A stretch of DNA of 64,000 nucleotides from Rhizobium sp. 16-449-1b (GTDB lineage Bacteria > Pseudomonadota > Alphaproteobacteria > Rhizobiales > Rhizobiaceae): positions 124,001 to 188,000 of the forward strand of contig NZ_JAGHMH010000006.1 in NCBI RefSeq assembly GCF_017741935.1, in the 5' to 3' direction. Numbering within the stretch: position 1 is the first letter of the stretch; the number at the start of each line of letters is the position of its first letter. A program made the position numbers and the translations under genes. Positions 27,916 through 37,327 of this stretch are shown here, piece after piece. The notes under the pieces are model-generated. The model saw nothing but the letters and a program-made list of their open reading frames with translations. It did no database searches and was not told the DNA's origin.

Positions 27916-28620
27916 ATGAAGATCACCTGGCTCGGACATTCCGCTTTCCGCATCGAGACCGCGAAGGCAACCATACTCCTCGACCCATTCCTGACGCATA
28001 ACGGCTCGTTTGCCGGCCAGAACATCAAGGACGTCACCGCTGGTGTCACCCACATCCTCTTGACCCACGGCCATGGCGACCATGTCGGCGATACCGTTCA
28101 GATCGCCAAGGAAACCGGCGCTGTCGTCCTCGCCAATGCCGATCTCGCCTCCTGGCTCGGCTCCAAGGGCGTTGGAAAGATCGAGATGGGCAATACCGGC
28201 GGCACGGTGTCGCTTGGCGGCTTCTCCGCAACCTTCACCAACGCGCTGCACTCCTCCGCCCAGATCACCGAGGACGGCGTTTCCCACGCGCTCGGCAGCG
28301 CCAACGGCCTGATGCTGCACTTCGAAGACGAAGCCTCGATCTTCGCCATGGGCGACACCGACATCTTCTCCGACATGGCGCTGATCAACGAGTTGCACCA
28401 GCCCGATATCGGCCTCGTACCGGTCGGCGACCGCTTCACGATGGGCGGTGCCGTTGCGGCACTCGCCTGCCAGCGCTACTTCAACTTCAAGACCGCGATC
28501 CCCTGCCACTACGGCACCTTCCCGATCATCGACCAGACGCCTGAAAAGTTCGTCGCCGGCATGGAAGGCGCAAAGACCGAGGTGAAGGCGATCAAGCCGA
28601 GCGAGAGTGTCGTTCTCTGA
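27916..28620 (+). CDS. UPF0173 metal-dependent hydrolase
   Basis: A 234-residue metallo-beta-lactamase-fold protein starting [15 protein letters not shown]. The metal-binding motif [10 protein letters not shown] lies near 53-62, a further metal Asp lies in [11 protein letters not shown] near 145, and PCHYGTFP near 198 supplies the last His. This is the UPF0173 family (YtkL-like), with a physiological substrate unknown to me. The start is set by AAAAGGA upstream of the ATG. A strong hairpin follows it before gatC. Confidence 0.9.
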   Translation: MKITWLGHSAFRIETAKATILLDPFLTHNGSFAGQNIKDVTAGVTHILLTHGHGDHVGDTVQIAKETGAVVLANADLASWLGSKGVGKIEMGNTGGTVSLGGFSATFTNALHSSAQITEDGVSHALGSANGLMLHFEDEASIFAMGDTDIFSDMALINELHQPDIGLVPVGDRFTMGGAVAALACQRYFNFKTAIPCHYGTFPIIDQTPEKFVAGMEGAKTEVKAIKPSESVVL

Positions 28621-28669
28621 CGCAATCGCACTTCGCCCCGACTTGAAAGGGCGGAAATCTGAATGAACG

Positions 28670-28707
28670 AAAGGCCATGCCCGTTGCACACAGCGGGCAT
28701 GGCCTTT
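28670..28707 (+). terminator. Hairpin between UPF0173 gene and gatC
   Basis: Perfect 14-bp inverted repeat AAAGGCCATGCCCG / CGGGCATGGCCTTT with a 10-base loop. It lacks a long T-run but is very stable. Confidence 0.65.
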
Positions 28708-28741
28708 ATAGCGGGTGGGAAAATCCCATCCGGAGAATATG

Positions 28742-29029
28742 ATGTCCGTCGACCTAGCCACCGTTAAGCGCGTTGCGCGCCTTGCCCGTATTGCCGTCTC
28801 CGAAGATGAGGCAAACCGCATGGTCGGCGAGTTGAATGGGATCCTGGGCTTCGTCGAGCAGCTCTCCGAAGTCAATGTCGAAGGCGTCGAAGCGATGACC
28901 TCGGTCACGCCGATGCTGATGAAGAAGCGCACCGACGACGTCACTGACGGCAACAAGGCCGCCGATATCGTTTCCAACGCGCCCGTTACCGATCAGAATT
29001 TCTTCCTGGTGCCCAAAGTCGTCGAATAA
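28742..29029 (+). CDS. gatC: Aspartyl/glutamyl-tRNA amidotransferase subunit C
   Basis: A 95-residue subunit that holds GatA and GatB together in the amidotransferase converting Glu-tRNA(Gln) or Asp-tRNA(Asn) to the amidated forms. It begins [20 protein letters not shown], and [12 protein letters not shown] closes the protein as in most GatC. Two ATGs stand back to back; the second is used because GGAGA lies 5 bases before it. gatA follows after 54 bases. Confidence 0.95.
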   Translation: MSVDLATVKRVARLARIAVSEDEANRMVGELNGILGFVEQLSEVNVEGVEAMTSVTPMLMKKRTDDVTDGNKAADIVSNAPVTDQNFFLVPKVVE

Positions 29030-29083
29030 GGCTCTTCGCCGCTTTCCGACCTCGTTGCCATTCAAGATTTGAAGCGAACCATC

Positions 29084-30565
29084 ATGAGCGAACTCACCAG
29101 CCTGACCATTGCCGAAGCCCGCACCAAGCTGCGCGCCAAGGAAATCAAAGCAACCGAACTCACCGAGGCCTATATCTCGGCGATCGAGGCGGCCAACGAC
29201 AAGCTCAACGCCTATATCAAGGTGACGCCTGAAAAGGCGCTGCAGATGGCCGAAGCCTCCGACGCCCGTCTTGCCAGCGGCAAGGGCGGCGAGCTCGAAG
29301 GCATTCCGCTCGGCATCAAGGATCTCTTCGCCACCGAAGGCATCCACACCCAGGCCTGCAGCCACATCCTCGACGGCTTCAAGCCGCATTACGAATCGAC
29401 CGTCACGCAGAACCTGTGGGACGACGGCGCCGTCATGCTCGGCAAGCTGAACATGGACGAGTTCGCCATGGGCTCCTCCAACGAGACCTCGCATTACGGC
29501 GCGGTCATCAACCCGTGGCGCGCTGAAGGCTCGAACCAGCAGCTCGTTCCCGGCGGTTCCTCGGGCGGATCGGCCGCGGCCGTTGCAGCCCATCTTTGCG
29601 CCGGCGCCACCGCCACCGACACCGGCGGCTCGATCCGCCAGCCCGCCGCCTTCACCGGCACCGTCGGCATCAAGCCGACCTACGGCCGCTGCTCGCGCTG
29701 GGGCACGGTTGCCTTCGCCTCGTCGCTTGATCAGGCCGGCCCGATCGCCCGTGACGTTCGCGACGCCGCAATCCTGTTGAAGTCGATGGCCTCGGTCGAC
29801 GCCAAGGACACGACCTCGGTCGATCTGCCGGTTCCCGATTACGAAGCCGTGCTTGGCCAGTCGCTGAAGGGCATGAAGATCGGCATTCCGAACGAATACC
29901 GCGTCGCCGGCATGCCGGAAGAAATCGAAACGCTCTGGCAGCAGGGCATCGCCTGGCTCAAGGATGCCGGCGCCGAGATCGTCAACATCTCGCTGCCGCA
30001 CACCAAATACGCTCTGCCGGCCTATTACATCGTGGCACCTGCCGAGGCGTCGTCGAACCTCGCCCGCTACGACGGCGTGCGCTACGGCCTGCGCGTCGAC
30101 GGCAAGGACATTGCCGACATGTACGAGAAGACCCGCGCCGCCGGCTTCGGCCAGGAAGTCAAGCGCCGCATCATGATCGGCACCTATGTTCTCTCGGCCG
30201 GCTATTACGACGCCTATTACATCCAGGCGCAGAAGGTTCGCACGCTGATCAAGCGCGACTTCGACCTTGCCTTCCACGCCGGCGTCGACGCCATCCTGAC
30301 GCCCGCCACCCCGTCGTCCGCCTTCGGCATTGCCGACGAGGATCTGGCATCCGATCCGGTCAAGATGTACCTCAACGACATCTTCACCGTCACGGTCAAC
30401 ATGGCCGGACTTCCGGGCATCGCGGTCCCTGCCGGCCTCGACCACAAGGGCCTGCCGCTTGGCCTGCAGCTCATCGGCAAGCCGTTCGAGGAAGAAACCC
30501 TCTTCAAGACGGCCCACGTCATCGAACAAGCCGCCGGCCGCTTCACCCCCGCCAAGTGGTGGTAA
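29084..30565 (+). CDS. gatA: Aspartyl/glutamyl-tRNA amidotransferase subunit A
   Basis: A 493-residue amidase-signature glutaminase subunit. The Ser-cisSer-Lys triad lies in IPLGIKDLF (Lys near 78), [13 protein letters not shown] (cis-Ser near 154) and [11 protein letters not shown] (nucleophilic Ser near 178). The length is standard. It supplies ammonia to GatB. The partner gatB lies 4.7 kb further on in the same direction instead of directly downstream, with an accessory-looking block between. Confidence 0.95.
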   Translation: MSELTSLTIAEARTKLRAKEIKATELTEAYISAIEAANDKLNAYIKVTPEKALQMAEASDARLASGKGGELEGIPLGIKDLFATEGIHTQACSHILDGFKPHYESTVTQNLWDDGAVMLGKLNMDEFAMGSSNETSHYGAVINPWRAEGSNQQLVPGGSSGGSAAAVAAHLCAGATATDTGGSIRQPAAFTGTVGIKPTYGRCSRWGTVAFASSLDQAGPIARDVRDAAILLKSMASVDAKDTTSVDLPVPDYEAVLGQSLKGMKIGIPNEYRVAGMPEEIETLWQQGIAWLKDAGAEIVNISLPHTKYALPAYYIVAPAEASSNLARYDGVRYGLRVDGKDIADMYEKTRAAGFGQEVKRRIMIGTYVLSAGYYDAYYIQAQKVRTLIKRDFDLAFHAGVDAILTPATPSSAFGIADEDLASDPVKMYLNDIFTVTVNMAGLPGIAVPAGLDHKGLPLGLQLIGKPFEEETLFKTAHVIEQAAGRFTPAKWW

Positions 30566-30592
30566 GCGGACTGAAAATCAGAAACATGACGA

Positions 30593-30617
30593 TCGCCGAC
30601 CACATGCTGGTCGGCGA
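30593..30617 (+). terminator. Hairpin downstream of gatA
   Basis: Perfect 9-bp inverted repeat TCGCCGACC / GGTCGGCGA with a 7-base loop, 28 bases after the gatA stop. No T-run; it may end the gatCA transcript. Confidence 0.4.
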
Positions 30618-30678
30618 AGTCGGTTTCGGGGCACGGAAGTCCTAAGTATCTTAGATGCGCCAAGTGGAGGAGAAGCCC

Positions 30679-30948
30679 ATGGCATCGCAGATTGCAGCGC
30701 TCGTCGAGGCTTTCGACCGCCTGGCCACCGCGGATTTCGTGATGGGAGCCGAATGGAAGGCCGTGCATGACATCTGCCAGGTCCATGAAGGCGAACAGCC
30801 TTTCGATTGGGGCCACGCGCTCTGCCACCGTATCGAAGGCGATACCTGGAATGCCGGTTACTGGTATCGGCTGGCTGGCAAGTCGGTCGCGACTGGTTCG
30901 TTTTCCGATGAGTGGGCGGCCATGCGCCCGTTGCTGCCGGCCAAGTGA
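30679..30948 (+). CDS. 89-residue hypothetical protein
   Basis: A soluble, Trp/His-rich small protein beginning MASQIAALVEAFDRLATADF and containing GEQPFDWGHALCHRIEGD and AGYWYRLAGK. GAGGAGAAG precedes the ATG by about 4 bases, strong support for translation and for this start over an earlier in-frame ATG. It sits between gatA and the glycosyltransferases. I recognise no domain; comparable small proteins near house-keeping genes occur in rhizobia. Confidence 0.7.
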   Translation: MASQIAALVEAFDRLATADFVMGAEWKAVHDICQVHEGEQPFDWGHALCHRIEGDTWNAGYWYRLAGKSVATGSFSDEWAAMRPLLPAK

Positions 30949-31102
30949 AAACGGCGCCGCACACGCATCCACCGTGTTTCGGGCACTGGTTTTTCATCTC
31001 TGATTTATCGGTCCACAAGTATCCAATTTGCTGATGCCGATCACGCATGTATCTCGCTGGATTTTTATTTGGCGACCTGCTACGTGCGATTGAATTCTAT
31101 TG

Positions 31103-32197
31103 GTGGATAACGCTTTGCCCGCAGGCCGTATTTCTATTATCGCCCCGACATACAATGAATCGGGAAACGTCATTCCTTTCATCGAACGCACCAAGGCTGC
31201 TCTTCATGAAAAGGATTGGGAGATTATATTCGTCGATGATAATTCCGCCGATGGAACGGCGCAGAAAGTCTTCGACTACGCTGCGCATGATCCGCGCATA
31301 CGCATTATTACGCGTCTGACCGATCGAGGCCTCGCGAAGTCGAGTATCCAGGGCATGCTGTCTGCAAAGGGCGGACTGCTTTGCGTCATGGATGTCGATG
31401 GTCAGCACGATCCCGAGGTGGTCAAGGATCTGGTGAATCGATTGCACCAGGATAACTTGCACATCGTCAGCGCCGCCCGCCGGTTGGGCGATGAGCGCCA
31501 GGCGGATGCTTTGTCGCCGGTGCGCAATACCTTGTCGAAGGTTGGCAACTGGTTGAGCAGCTTCGTTTTGGGACGCCAGCTCGTCGACCCGCTGACGGGC
31601 TTCTTCATTATCAGGCGCGAGGCGTTTCTGGGAGTTGCGCCGCAGCTTGGCGACGCGGGCTTCAAGCTCCTTCTCGATATCCTCTATTCGCGCAAGGACC
31701 TGCGTCACGCCGAAGTACCCTTTGATTTCCAGGCGCGCCTTAGCGGCGAATCGAAGCTCGACAGCTATGTCATCTGGAAATTCGTCACCTTCCTTCTCAG
31801 CAAGATGACCCGCGGCATCGTACCAGCGAACCTGATCTCCTTCCTGTTCGTAGGAGGCTCGGGCCTCTTCGTTCACTTGGCGGTTCTCTACAGCGCACTG
31901 GCGCTAACCGTGCCCTTCATGGCGGCACAGACCGTGGCGACGCTGGTCGCGGCCACCAGCAACTTCCTGCTCAACAATCTGCTGACCTTCCAGGATCGCC
32001 GGCTGCGCGGCATGAACAAGTTTTGGGGCTATCTCAAGTTTCTGTTCGTCTCCTCCGTCGGCATCGTCGCCAACGTTTCAGCTGCGACACTTGCCTACGA
32101 GCGACTGGTTCACGTGGTCTTCCTTGCTACGCTGGCGGGCATCGCCATCGACACGGTCTGGAAGTTCGTGATCGCCAACAAGTTCATCTGGAAGTAG
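31103..32197 (+). CDS. GT2 glycosyltransferase fused to a GtrA-like membrane domain
   Basis: A 364-residue protein. Residues 10-230 form a dolichol-phosphate-mannose-synthase-like GT2 domain (ISIIAPTYNESGNV, FVDDNSADGT, DxD-type MDVDGQHD, and QARLSGESKLD). The last 120 residues contain four hydrophobic helices of the GtrA/DPMS-2 type (ISFLFVGGSGLFVHLAVLY...NNLLTFQDRR). It would transfer a sugar to a polyprenyl phosphate at the inner membrane. No ATG fits; GTG is used, with TTG just before or four codons after as alternatives. It is followed after 13 bases by a GT39-type gene that could use the lipid-linked sugar. Confidence 0.85.
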   Translation: MDNALPAGRISIIAPTYNESGNVIPFIERTKAALHEKDWEIIFVDDNSADGTAQKVFDYAAHDPRIRIITRLTDRGLAKSSIQGMLSAKGGLLCVMDVDGQHDPEVVKDLVNRLHQDNLHIVSAARRLGDERQADALSPVRNTLSKVGNWLSSFVLGRQLVDPLTGFFIIRREAFLGVAPQLGDAGFKLLLDILYSRKDLRHAEVPFDFQARLSGESKLDSYVIWKFVTFLLSKMTRGIVPANLISFLFVGGSGLFVHLAVLYSALALTVPFMAAQTVATLVAATSNFLLNNLLTFQDRRLRGMNKFWGYLKFLFVSSVGIVANVSAATLAYERLVHVVFLATLAGIAIDTVWKFVIANKFIWK

Positions 32198-32210
32198 GCG
32201 AGGCGCACCC

Positions 32211-33680
32211 ATGCAGTCCAAGACCGTGGATGCTGCAAAGCCTCTCTGGATCATCCTTGCAATCGTCGTCTGCCTGCTGGTGCTGCGTCAGCTCATGCAT
32301 CAGTCGATGTTCTTTGATGGCGCGATCTACGCAAGCATCGCCCGCAATCTGGCTGAAGGCGCTGGATCGCCGTGGCGGCTGCAGTTTTCGGAGACCCTGT
32401 TCCCGGTCTTCTCTGAACATCCGCCCTTGATGATGTGGCTTGAGGCGATTGGCTTTCTTCTGTTCGGCGACACGATCGCGGTCGAGAAATGCTTCTCCTT
32501 GCTGACGCTCATCGCCAGTGGTTTCGTTTTGCTGAAGATTTGGCAAAGGCTTCACGGCAACGATCCGGAGCTTCGTTTGGCAGGCCCTATGGCTTTGGCC
32601 ATGGCGCTTGGCGCAGGACGTGTCAGCTGGGGCTTCACCAACGGCATGCTCGAAAACCTGCTCATCGTTTTCACCTCCTTGGCGATCTATTGTGTCATCG
32701 CCGCCTATGATGGCGCAGATCGCGGGAAGGTCATGACGCGTTTGATCCTGATGATCGCGGCAGGCATATTGGTGGCGTTGGCGCTGATGACCAAAGGATT
32801 GGTCGGCCTGTTCCCTCTTGCAACACCGGGAATATGGTGGCTGGCATTTCGTCGTCGAAGCCTGGTCTCCGTCATCGTTGACACCTTGGTCATGACAGCG
32901 ACGGTCGTCATGTTTTTTGCAGCTCTCTGGCAGCTGGACGGCGCCCGTGACGCGATCGAGCGCTATCTGTCGATACAGCTGCTGCCGAGCCTCACCGGTC
33001 AGCGTGGCAGCGGTGGCGGCAACTGGAACGCCGTGCGCGCTTTCATACGCGTCAATGCGTATCCGGCGATCATCACGCTCATCATCGTGCTCTGCAATCG
33101 CCGTTGGGGAAGCCGCTCCGAAATGCCACGTGATGTAAGTCAGGCACGACGCAGGACCGCCGTCTTTCTGGCGCTCGTCGGCTTTTCCGCTTCGCTTCCG
33201 CTGCTCGTCAGCCCGCGCGTCGCCAGCTTCTATTTCAACCCCTCGCTCGCCTATTTCGCATCTGCCTTCGCGATTGCAAGCGCACCAGCCGTTGTCCGAG
33301 CGCTTCGGGCGATGAACACACGCTCATATCGGCGGCTGTCGAGCGGCTTGGCTGTCGCACTTGCGCTGAGTGTCATTCTCGTCGGCTTCAACTTTGGTCG
33401 GCCGGGGGCTGATGCGGATACGATCGCCAATGCTGCGCGCATCGCGGATCATGTCTGCCCGTCGTCGGGAACGTGCGAAAGTACGGTCGCCGTCTGCGGC
33501 GCCGGGGCCGATGATTGGGCGCTTTACGGCTATCTGGAGCGTCGACATAAGATCAGCCTTGCAACCATGGATGCTGCTACGAGCAACCATATCGTGGTCG
33601 ACGATAGCTGCGCTAGCGAAGCAGCCGGCTATCGCGACAGTGGCCTTCAGCTTTCAAAATATCGCCTGCTTCAACGCTGA
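32211..33680 (+). CDS. GT39/ArnT-like membrane glycosyltransferase
   Basis: A 489-residue polytopic protein with the PMT/ArnT architecture: the first periplasmic loop carries the acidic motif MFFDGAIYASIARNLAEG near 33-50, then SEHPPLMMWLEAIGFLLFGD near 68-87, and about ten further helices. Such enzymes take sugars from polyprenyl-phosphate donors outside the membrane and put them on lipid A, glycans or proteins. It forms a pair with the preceding GT2-GtrA gene, the likely donor synthase. The acceptor is unknown. Confidence 0.83.
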   Translation: MQSKTVDAAKPLWIILAIVVCLLVLRQLMHQSMFFDGAIYASIARNLAEGAGSPWRLQFSETLFPVFSEHPPLMMWLEAIGFLLFGDTIAVEKCFSLLTLIASGFVLLKIWQRLHGNDPELRLAGPMALAMALGAGRVSWGFTNGMLENLLIVFTSLAIYCVIAAYDGADRGKVMTRLILMIAAGILVALALMTKGLVGLFPLATPGIWWLAFRRRSLVSVIVDTLVMTATVVMFFAALWQLDGARDAIERYLSIQLLPSLTGQRGSGGGNWNAVRAFIRVNAYPAIITLIIVLCNRRWGSRSEMPRDVSQARRRTAVFLALVGFSASLPLLVSPRVASFYFNPSLAYFASAFAIASAPAVVRALRAMNTRSYRRLSSGLAVALALSVILVGFNFGRPGADADTIANAARIADHVCPSSGTCESTVAVCGAGADDWALYGYLERRHKISLATMDAATSNHIVVDDSCASEAAGYRDSGLQLSKYRLLQR

Positions 33681-33687
33681 GGCGGCA

Positions 33688-33715
33688 AAACGGCGCCACC
33701 TGAGCGGCGCCGTTT
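33688..33715. terminator. Bidirectional terminator between convergent genes
   Basis: Perfect 10-bp inverted repeat AAACGGCGCC / GGCGCCGTTT with an 8-base loop. It lies between the GT39 gene and the converging UPF0386 gene. Confidence 0.65.
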
Positions 33716-33720
33716 CCCTG

Positions 33721-33978
33721 TCATCGGTTGTCCAGCTGCGAACGCACCAGCCGCAAACCGCGTTCGGTGATCCGATATGGCTGTCCGGTCTGCGACCTGA
33801 TCGCCTTCAGCCGTTTGAGCCTTCGAAAGAGCTCAAGGTCGAAGCCGGGGTAGAGCCAGCCGTCGCGGGTAAGGCAGTTGACGGCCTCGATCTTCTTTTT
33901 GTCGTCGCGTTCGATTTCGATGCGGCCGCCTTGGGCCAGCAAGTGCAAGATGCGCTGTTCCGCGCGTGAAATATCCAT
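33721..33978 (-). CDS. UPF0386 (YjhX-type) protein
   Basis: An 85-residue protein of the same length and layout as E. coli YjhX: MDISRAEQRILHLLAQGGRI at the start, AVNCLTRDGWL in the middle, and GQPYRITERGLRLVRSQLDN at the end. It looks like a winged-helix fold. YjhX has been described as a toxin paired with the acetyltransferase YjhQ. Here a GNAT gene lies divergently about 300 bases away, an arrangement reminiscent of that pair but not the same order. The start was set to give the family length; an earlier in-frame start would add nine residues. Confidence 0.8.
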   Translation of the reverse strand: MDISRAEQRILHLLAQGGRIEIERDDKKKIEAVNCLTRDGWLYPGFDLELFRRLKRLKAIRSQTGQPYRITERGLRLVRSQLDNR

Positions 33979-34285
33979 GGAGATGTTGATCCGGTCTCGC
34001 GCCATTCAAGGCGCACAAAAACGATCTGGCGTCCGCGTTGGACGTCAGGGCTTCGTTCTCGTCGGGCCCATGCGCGCAAGAAAACTTGCGGGCAGGGCCT
34101 TTACCGGGTCTCTGATTGTGAGCTCAACATGAGGATTTGATAGGCCGAGGTCTTGTTGGCGTCAAGGCTGGCGTCAGGCAAGCTTTGTCTGCTGCAATGC
34201 GGGAAAAGGCTCGCCTGACGCTACGGAAGGCTTTGATGTGGCCTGATTCGGTGTTTTACTTTCCTCGGTGTTTCGGAGGTTATGA
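33979..34285. other. Divergent intergenic region
   Basis: No convincing gene. It contains an 8-bp inverted repeat CGTCAGGC / GCCTGACG (about 34170-34220) and must hold the promoters of the UPF0386 and GNAT genes, although I see no clear -35/-10 pair. Confidence 0.4.
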
Positions 34286-34792
34286 TTGATCACTATTCGC
34301 AATGCCCATGAGGGCGAAGCCGAGGTTTTGAGCGAAATCGGGTTGCGCGCTTGGCAGAAGGCCATGGCGCCGATCGGCGAGGCGGATGCGATGGCGTCGG
34401 CTGCCCGCAGCGCCTTCATGAATTTTGCCGAGACGCGCTGGCTCACCATCACCGTCATCGAATGGAACGGCCATACGGCCGGTTGGGCCGCGCGCGAAAA
34501 TCTCGACGAGACGATTTCCGATTTCTGGGTTGATCCGTCTTTCACCGGTCATGGCCTTGGCTCGGCTCTGCTGCAGTCGATCGAGAAGGAAGTGGCGGAG
34601 CAGGGGCTGGATAGCGTGATGATGCAGACCCACGCCGAAAACAACGAAGCGATCACCTTCTTCAAGAAGAACGGCTATGCCATTCACTGGCTTTCCGTCG
34701 CCTATAATCCCAAGCTCGACAGGGACGTCCCCTCGGTTGGGTTGTCGAAGCCGGTGTCATCACAGGGCGAGGGGCCATACGGCGCTTTCTAG
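34286..34792 (+). CDS. GNAT-family N-acetyltransferase
   Basis: A 168-residue protein starting MITIRNAHEGEAEVLSEIGL. The cofactor-binding region is DFWVDPSFTGHGLGSALLQS (near 85-104), followed by ENNEAITFFKKNGY. The start is a TTG preceded by GGAGG at a good distance; the nearby ATG is in another frame. It converges on the DUF1294 gene with a 4-base overlap and is divergent from the UPF0386 gene. It could be an ordinary small-molecule acetyltransferase or, by analogy with YjhQ, a partner of the UPF0386 protein. Confidence 0.82.
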   Translation: MITIRNAHEGEAEVLSEIGLRAWQKAMAPIGEADAMASAARSAFMNFAETRWLTITVIEWNGHTAGWAARENLDETISDFWVDPSFTGHGLGSALLQSIEKEVAEQGLDSVMMQTHAENNEAITFFKKNGYAIHWLSVAYNPKLDRDVPSVGLSKPVSSQGEGPYGAF

Positions 34793-35094
34793 ATCAGCCC
34801 AAGCATCCTAGCCGCGATGGCTGCTATGAGCGCGATCACGGCAAGCAGATGAAAGCCACAGATCGCCATAAGCTCCGAGCGAAACGGCTCCTTGCGGGTC
34901 TTGTGACGCAGCAGTTGCTGGGCGCTTACCGCACCGGGGCTTCCGGCAAGGAAGGCAAGCGTCAGAAGCGTCTTTTCGCTGATGCGCCACTGGCCGTAGC
35001 GCGCGGCCTGCTTGTCGACGAAGTAGATCGTAAACACCAGCCCGTTCCAGGCTGCGAACAGTCCGATGATTTTGGCGAGATCGGTGAGAAGCAT
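34789..35094 (-). CDS. DUF1294 family membrane protein
   Basis: A 101-residue integral membrane protein with three hydrophobic segments and the DUF1294 hallmark FVDKQAARYGQWRISEKTLL (about 25-44), then LAFLAGSPGAVSAQQLLRHKT. In other bacteria this unit is often fused to a cold-shock domain; here it stands alone. The function is unknown. It converges with the GNAT gene and overlaps it by 4 bases. Confidence 0.85.
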   Translation of the reverse strand: MLLTDLAKIIGLFAAWNGLVFTIYFVDKQAARYGQWRISEKTLLTLAFLAGSPGAVSAQQLLRHKTRKEPFRSELMAICGFHLLAVIALIAAIAARMLGLI

Positions 35095-35241
35095 CGGCGA
35101 AGTTTAGCGGCGGCCCGTTAACAACCGAAAAATGGCCAGCGCGCGGCCCGCAATGGCTGAGACAATGCCGAAAGCCTTGCACCGGAGGGTCATTTCCGTT
35201 ACCTCACCAGTTGAATAAGATAGCCTCAAAAGAGCATTTCC

Positions 35242-36747
35242 ATGACCCTTGTCGACGTTCGCACGCCTGATCCGAAACGCTTCATTCCCGGCGCCACCGG
35301 CGATTGGGAAGTCATCATCGGCATGGAAGTCCATGCGCAGGTGCTGTCCAATTCGAAGCTGTTCTCCGGCGCTTCGACCGAGTTCGGCAAGCCGCAGAAT
35401 TCCAACGTCTCGCTGGTTGATGCCGCCATGCCCGGCATGCTGCCCGTCATCAACGAGGAATGCGTCGCCCAGGCGGTCCGCACCGGTCTCGGGCTGAAGG
35501 CGCAGATCAACAAGCGTTCGATCTTCGATCGCAAGAACTACTTCTATCCCGACCTGCCGCAGGGCTATCAGATCTCGCAGTTCAAGGATCCGATCGTCGG
35601 TGAGGGGCAGATCGTGATCTCGCTCGGCCCGGATCGTCAGGGCCAGTTCGAGGATATCGAGATCGGCATTGAGCGCCTGCACCTGGAACAGGACGCCGGC
35701 AAGTCGCTGCACGACCAGCACGCGACGATGTCCTATGTCGATCTAAACCGTTCGGGCGTCGCCCTGATGGAAATCGTCTCCAAGCCGGACATGCGCTCGT
35801 CGGATGAGGCCAAGGCCTATATGACCAAGCTGCGCTCGATTGTGCGCTACCTCGGCACCTGCGATGGCAACATGGACGAAGGCTCCATGCGCGCCGACGT
35901 CAACGTGTCCGTGCGTCGCCCGGGCGAAGGATTCGGCACGCGCTGCGAGATCAAGAACGTCAACTCCATCCGCTTCATCGGCCAGGCGATCGAATACGAA
36001 GCCCGCCGCCAGATCGCCATCCTCGAGGATGGCGGCGTGATCGACCAGGAAACCCGCCTGTTCGATGCCGGCAAGGGCGAGACGCGCTCGATGCGCTCCA
36101 AGGAAGACGCGCACGACTACCGCTATTTCCCGGATCCAGACCTCCTGCCGCTCGAATTCGACGACGCCTATGTGTCTGCGCTGGCGGCCGACCTGCCGGA
36201 ACTGCCCGACGACAAGAAGGAGCGCTTCGTGCGCGAACTCGGCCTGTCGATCTACGACGCCTCCGTGCTCGTGTCGGAAAAGGCGATCGCCGATTATTTC
36301 GAAGCCGTTGCCGAGGGCCGTGATGGCAAGATGGCTGCCAACTGGGTCATCAACGACCTCCTGGGCGCCTTGAACAAACTCGGCAAGGATATTGAATCGA
36401 CTCCGGTTTCCGCCGCTCAGCTCGGCTCGATCATCGACCTCATCAAGGCCGAGACCATCTCCGGCAAGATCGCCAAGGACGTGTTCGAAATTGTTCTGAC
36501 CGAAGGCGGCGACCCGGCCGAGATCGTCGAAAGCCGCGGCATGAAGCAGGTCACCGACACCGGCGCTATCGAAAAGGCAGTGGACGAGATCATCGCCGCC
36601 AACCCGGATCAGGTCGCCAAGGCGCAGGCCAAGCCCGCTCTCGCCGGCTGGTTCGTCGGCCAGGTTATGAAGTCGACCGGCGGCAAGGCCAACCCGCAAG
36701 CCGTCCAGGCGCTGGTCAAGGCCAAGCTCGGCATCGTCGAGGAATAG
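35242..36747 (+). CDS. gatB: Aspartyl/glutamyl-tRNA amidotransferase subunit B
   Basis: A 501-residue kinase/amidotransferase subunit that activates the mischarged aminoacyl-tRNA. The start region [55 protein letters not shown] and [12 protein letters not shown] motifs are intact. The C-terminal YqeY-like tail ends [14 protein letters not shown]. It works with the gatC and gatA products encoded 4.7 kb upstream. The promoter must be its own, because the preceding gene is on the other strand. Confidence 0.95.
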   Translation: MTLVDVRTPDPKRFIPGATGDWEVIIGMEVHAQVLSNSKLFSGASTEFGKPQNSNVSLVDAAMPGMLPVINEECVAQAVRTGLGLKAQINKRSIFDRKNYFYPDLPQGYQISQFKDPIVGEGQIVISLGPDRQGQFEDIEIGIERLHLEQDAGKSLHDQHATMSYVDLNRSGVALMEIVSKPDMRSSDEAKAYMTKLRSIVRYLGTCDGNMDEGSMRADVNVSVRRPGEGFGTRCEIKNVNSIRFIGQAIEYEARRQIAILEDGGVIDQETRLFDAGKGETRSMRSKEDAHDYRYFPDPDLLPLEFDDAYVSALAADLPELPDDKKERFVRELGLSIYDASVLVSEKAIADYFEAVAEGRDGKMAANWVINDLLGALNKLGKDIESTPVSAAQLGSIIDLIKAETISGKIAKDVFEIVLTEGGDPAEIVESRGMKQVTDTGAIEKAVDEIIAANPDQVAKAQAKPALAGWFVGQVMKSTGGKANPQAVQALVKAKLGIVEE

Positions 36748-36751
36748 GTCA

Positions 36752-36801
36752 TCCGGCATCGCCGAAAAGTGTGAAGCGGTTTTCGGATAGCCGATGCCGG
36801 A
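36752..36801. repeat. Short palindromic intergenic repeat
   Basis: Outer arms TCCGGCATCG / CGATGCCGGA (10 bp) enclose inner arms CCGAAAA / TTTTCGG. The core CCGAAAAGTGTGAAGCGG is, from memory, a very common rhizobial intergenic hairpin. It ends at the ribosome-binding site of the next gene, so it could act as terminator of gatB and influence translation of the GNAT. Confidence 0.6.
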
Positions 36802-36810
36802 AGGAAGAAA

Positions 36811-37317
36811 ATGGTCTACTTCGTCCGCACCGCCAGCGAGCGCGATCTCGACAAGGTTCGCGCTCTCCTGGTCGAAACCTTTCATGCGACCTACGACGCG
36901 CTGCTCGGCGCCCCGAAGGTTGATGAACTGGTCTCCACGCTCTTCTCGCCCGTGGCGCTGAAGACGCGCATGGCAAACAAGAATGCCGAATTTCTGGTGG
37001 CCGATGACGGCAAGGAAATCGGTGGCGTCGGCTATGCTGCCATGTCCGGCGAAATGACGAAGACGGTCATGCTGCATCTGCTCTACGTGCGCCCCTCGCT
37101 GCAGCGCGAGGGTATCGGCCGCGATATCTTCGCCGAGCTCGAAACATGCTTTCCAGCAGCCGAGATCATGCGGCTTGAGGTAGAACCGCGCAACGAGGCG
37201 GCGATCAGCTTCTACCACCGGCTAGGTTTCGCCGATGTCGGTCAGAGCGAAAACAATGGCCCCGGCCAATCCGGTATCCCGGCGCTGATCCTCGAAAAAC
37301 CGCTCGCCAGCTATTGA
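36811..37317 (+). CDS. GNAT-family N-acetyltransferase
   Basis: A 168-residue acetyltransferase starting MVYFVRTASERDLDKVRALL, with the CoA-binding loop RPSLQREGIGRDIFAELE near 92-109 and EPRNEAAISFYHRLGF near 129-144. AAGGAAGAAA lies immediately before the ATG. It is followed 10 bases later by another GNAT gene, with which it is probably co-transcribed. The acceptor substrate is unknown. Confidence 0.85.
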   Translation: MVYFVRTASERDLDKVRALLVETFHATYDALLGAPKVDELVSTLFSPVALKTRMANKNAEFLVADDGKEIGGVGYAAMSGEMTKTVMLHLLYVRPSLQREGIGRDIFAELETCFPAAEIMRLEVEPRNEAAISFYHRLGFADVGQSENNGPGQSGIPALILEKPLASY

Positions 37318-37327
37318 AGCGTATCCC

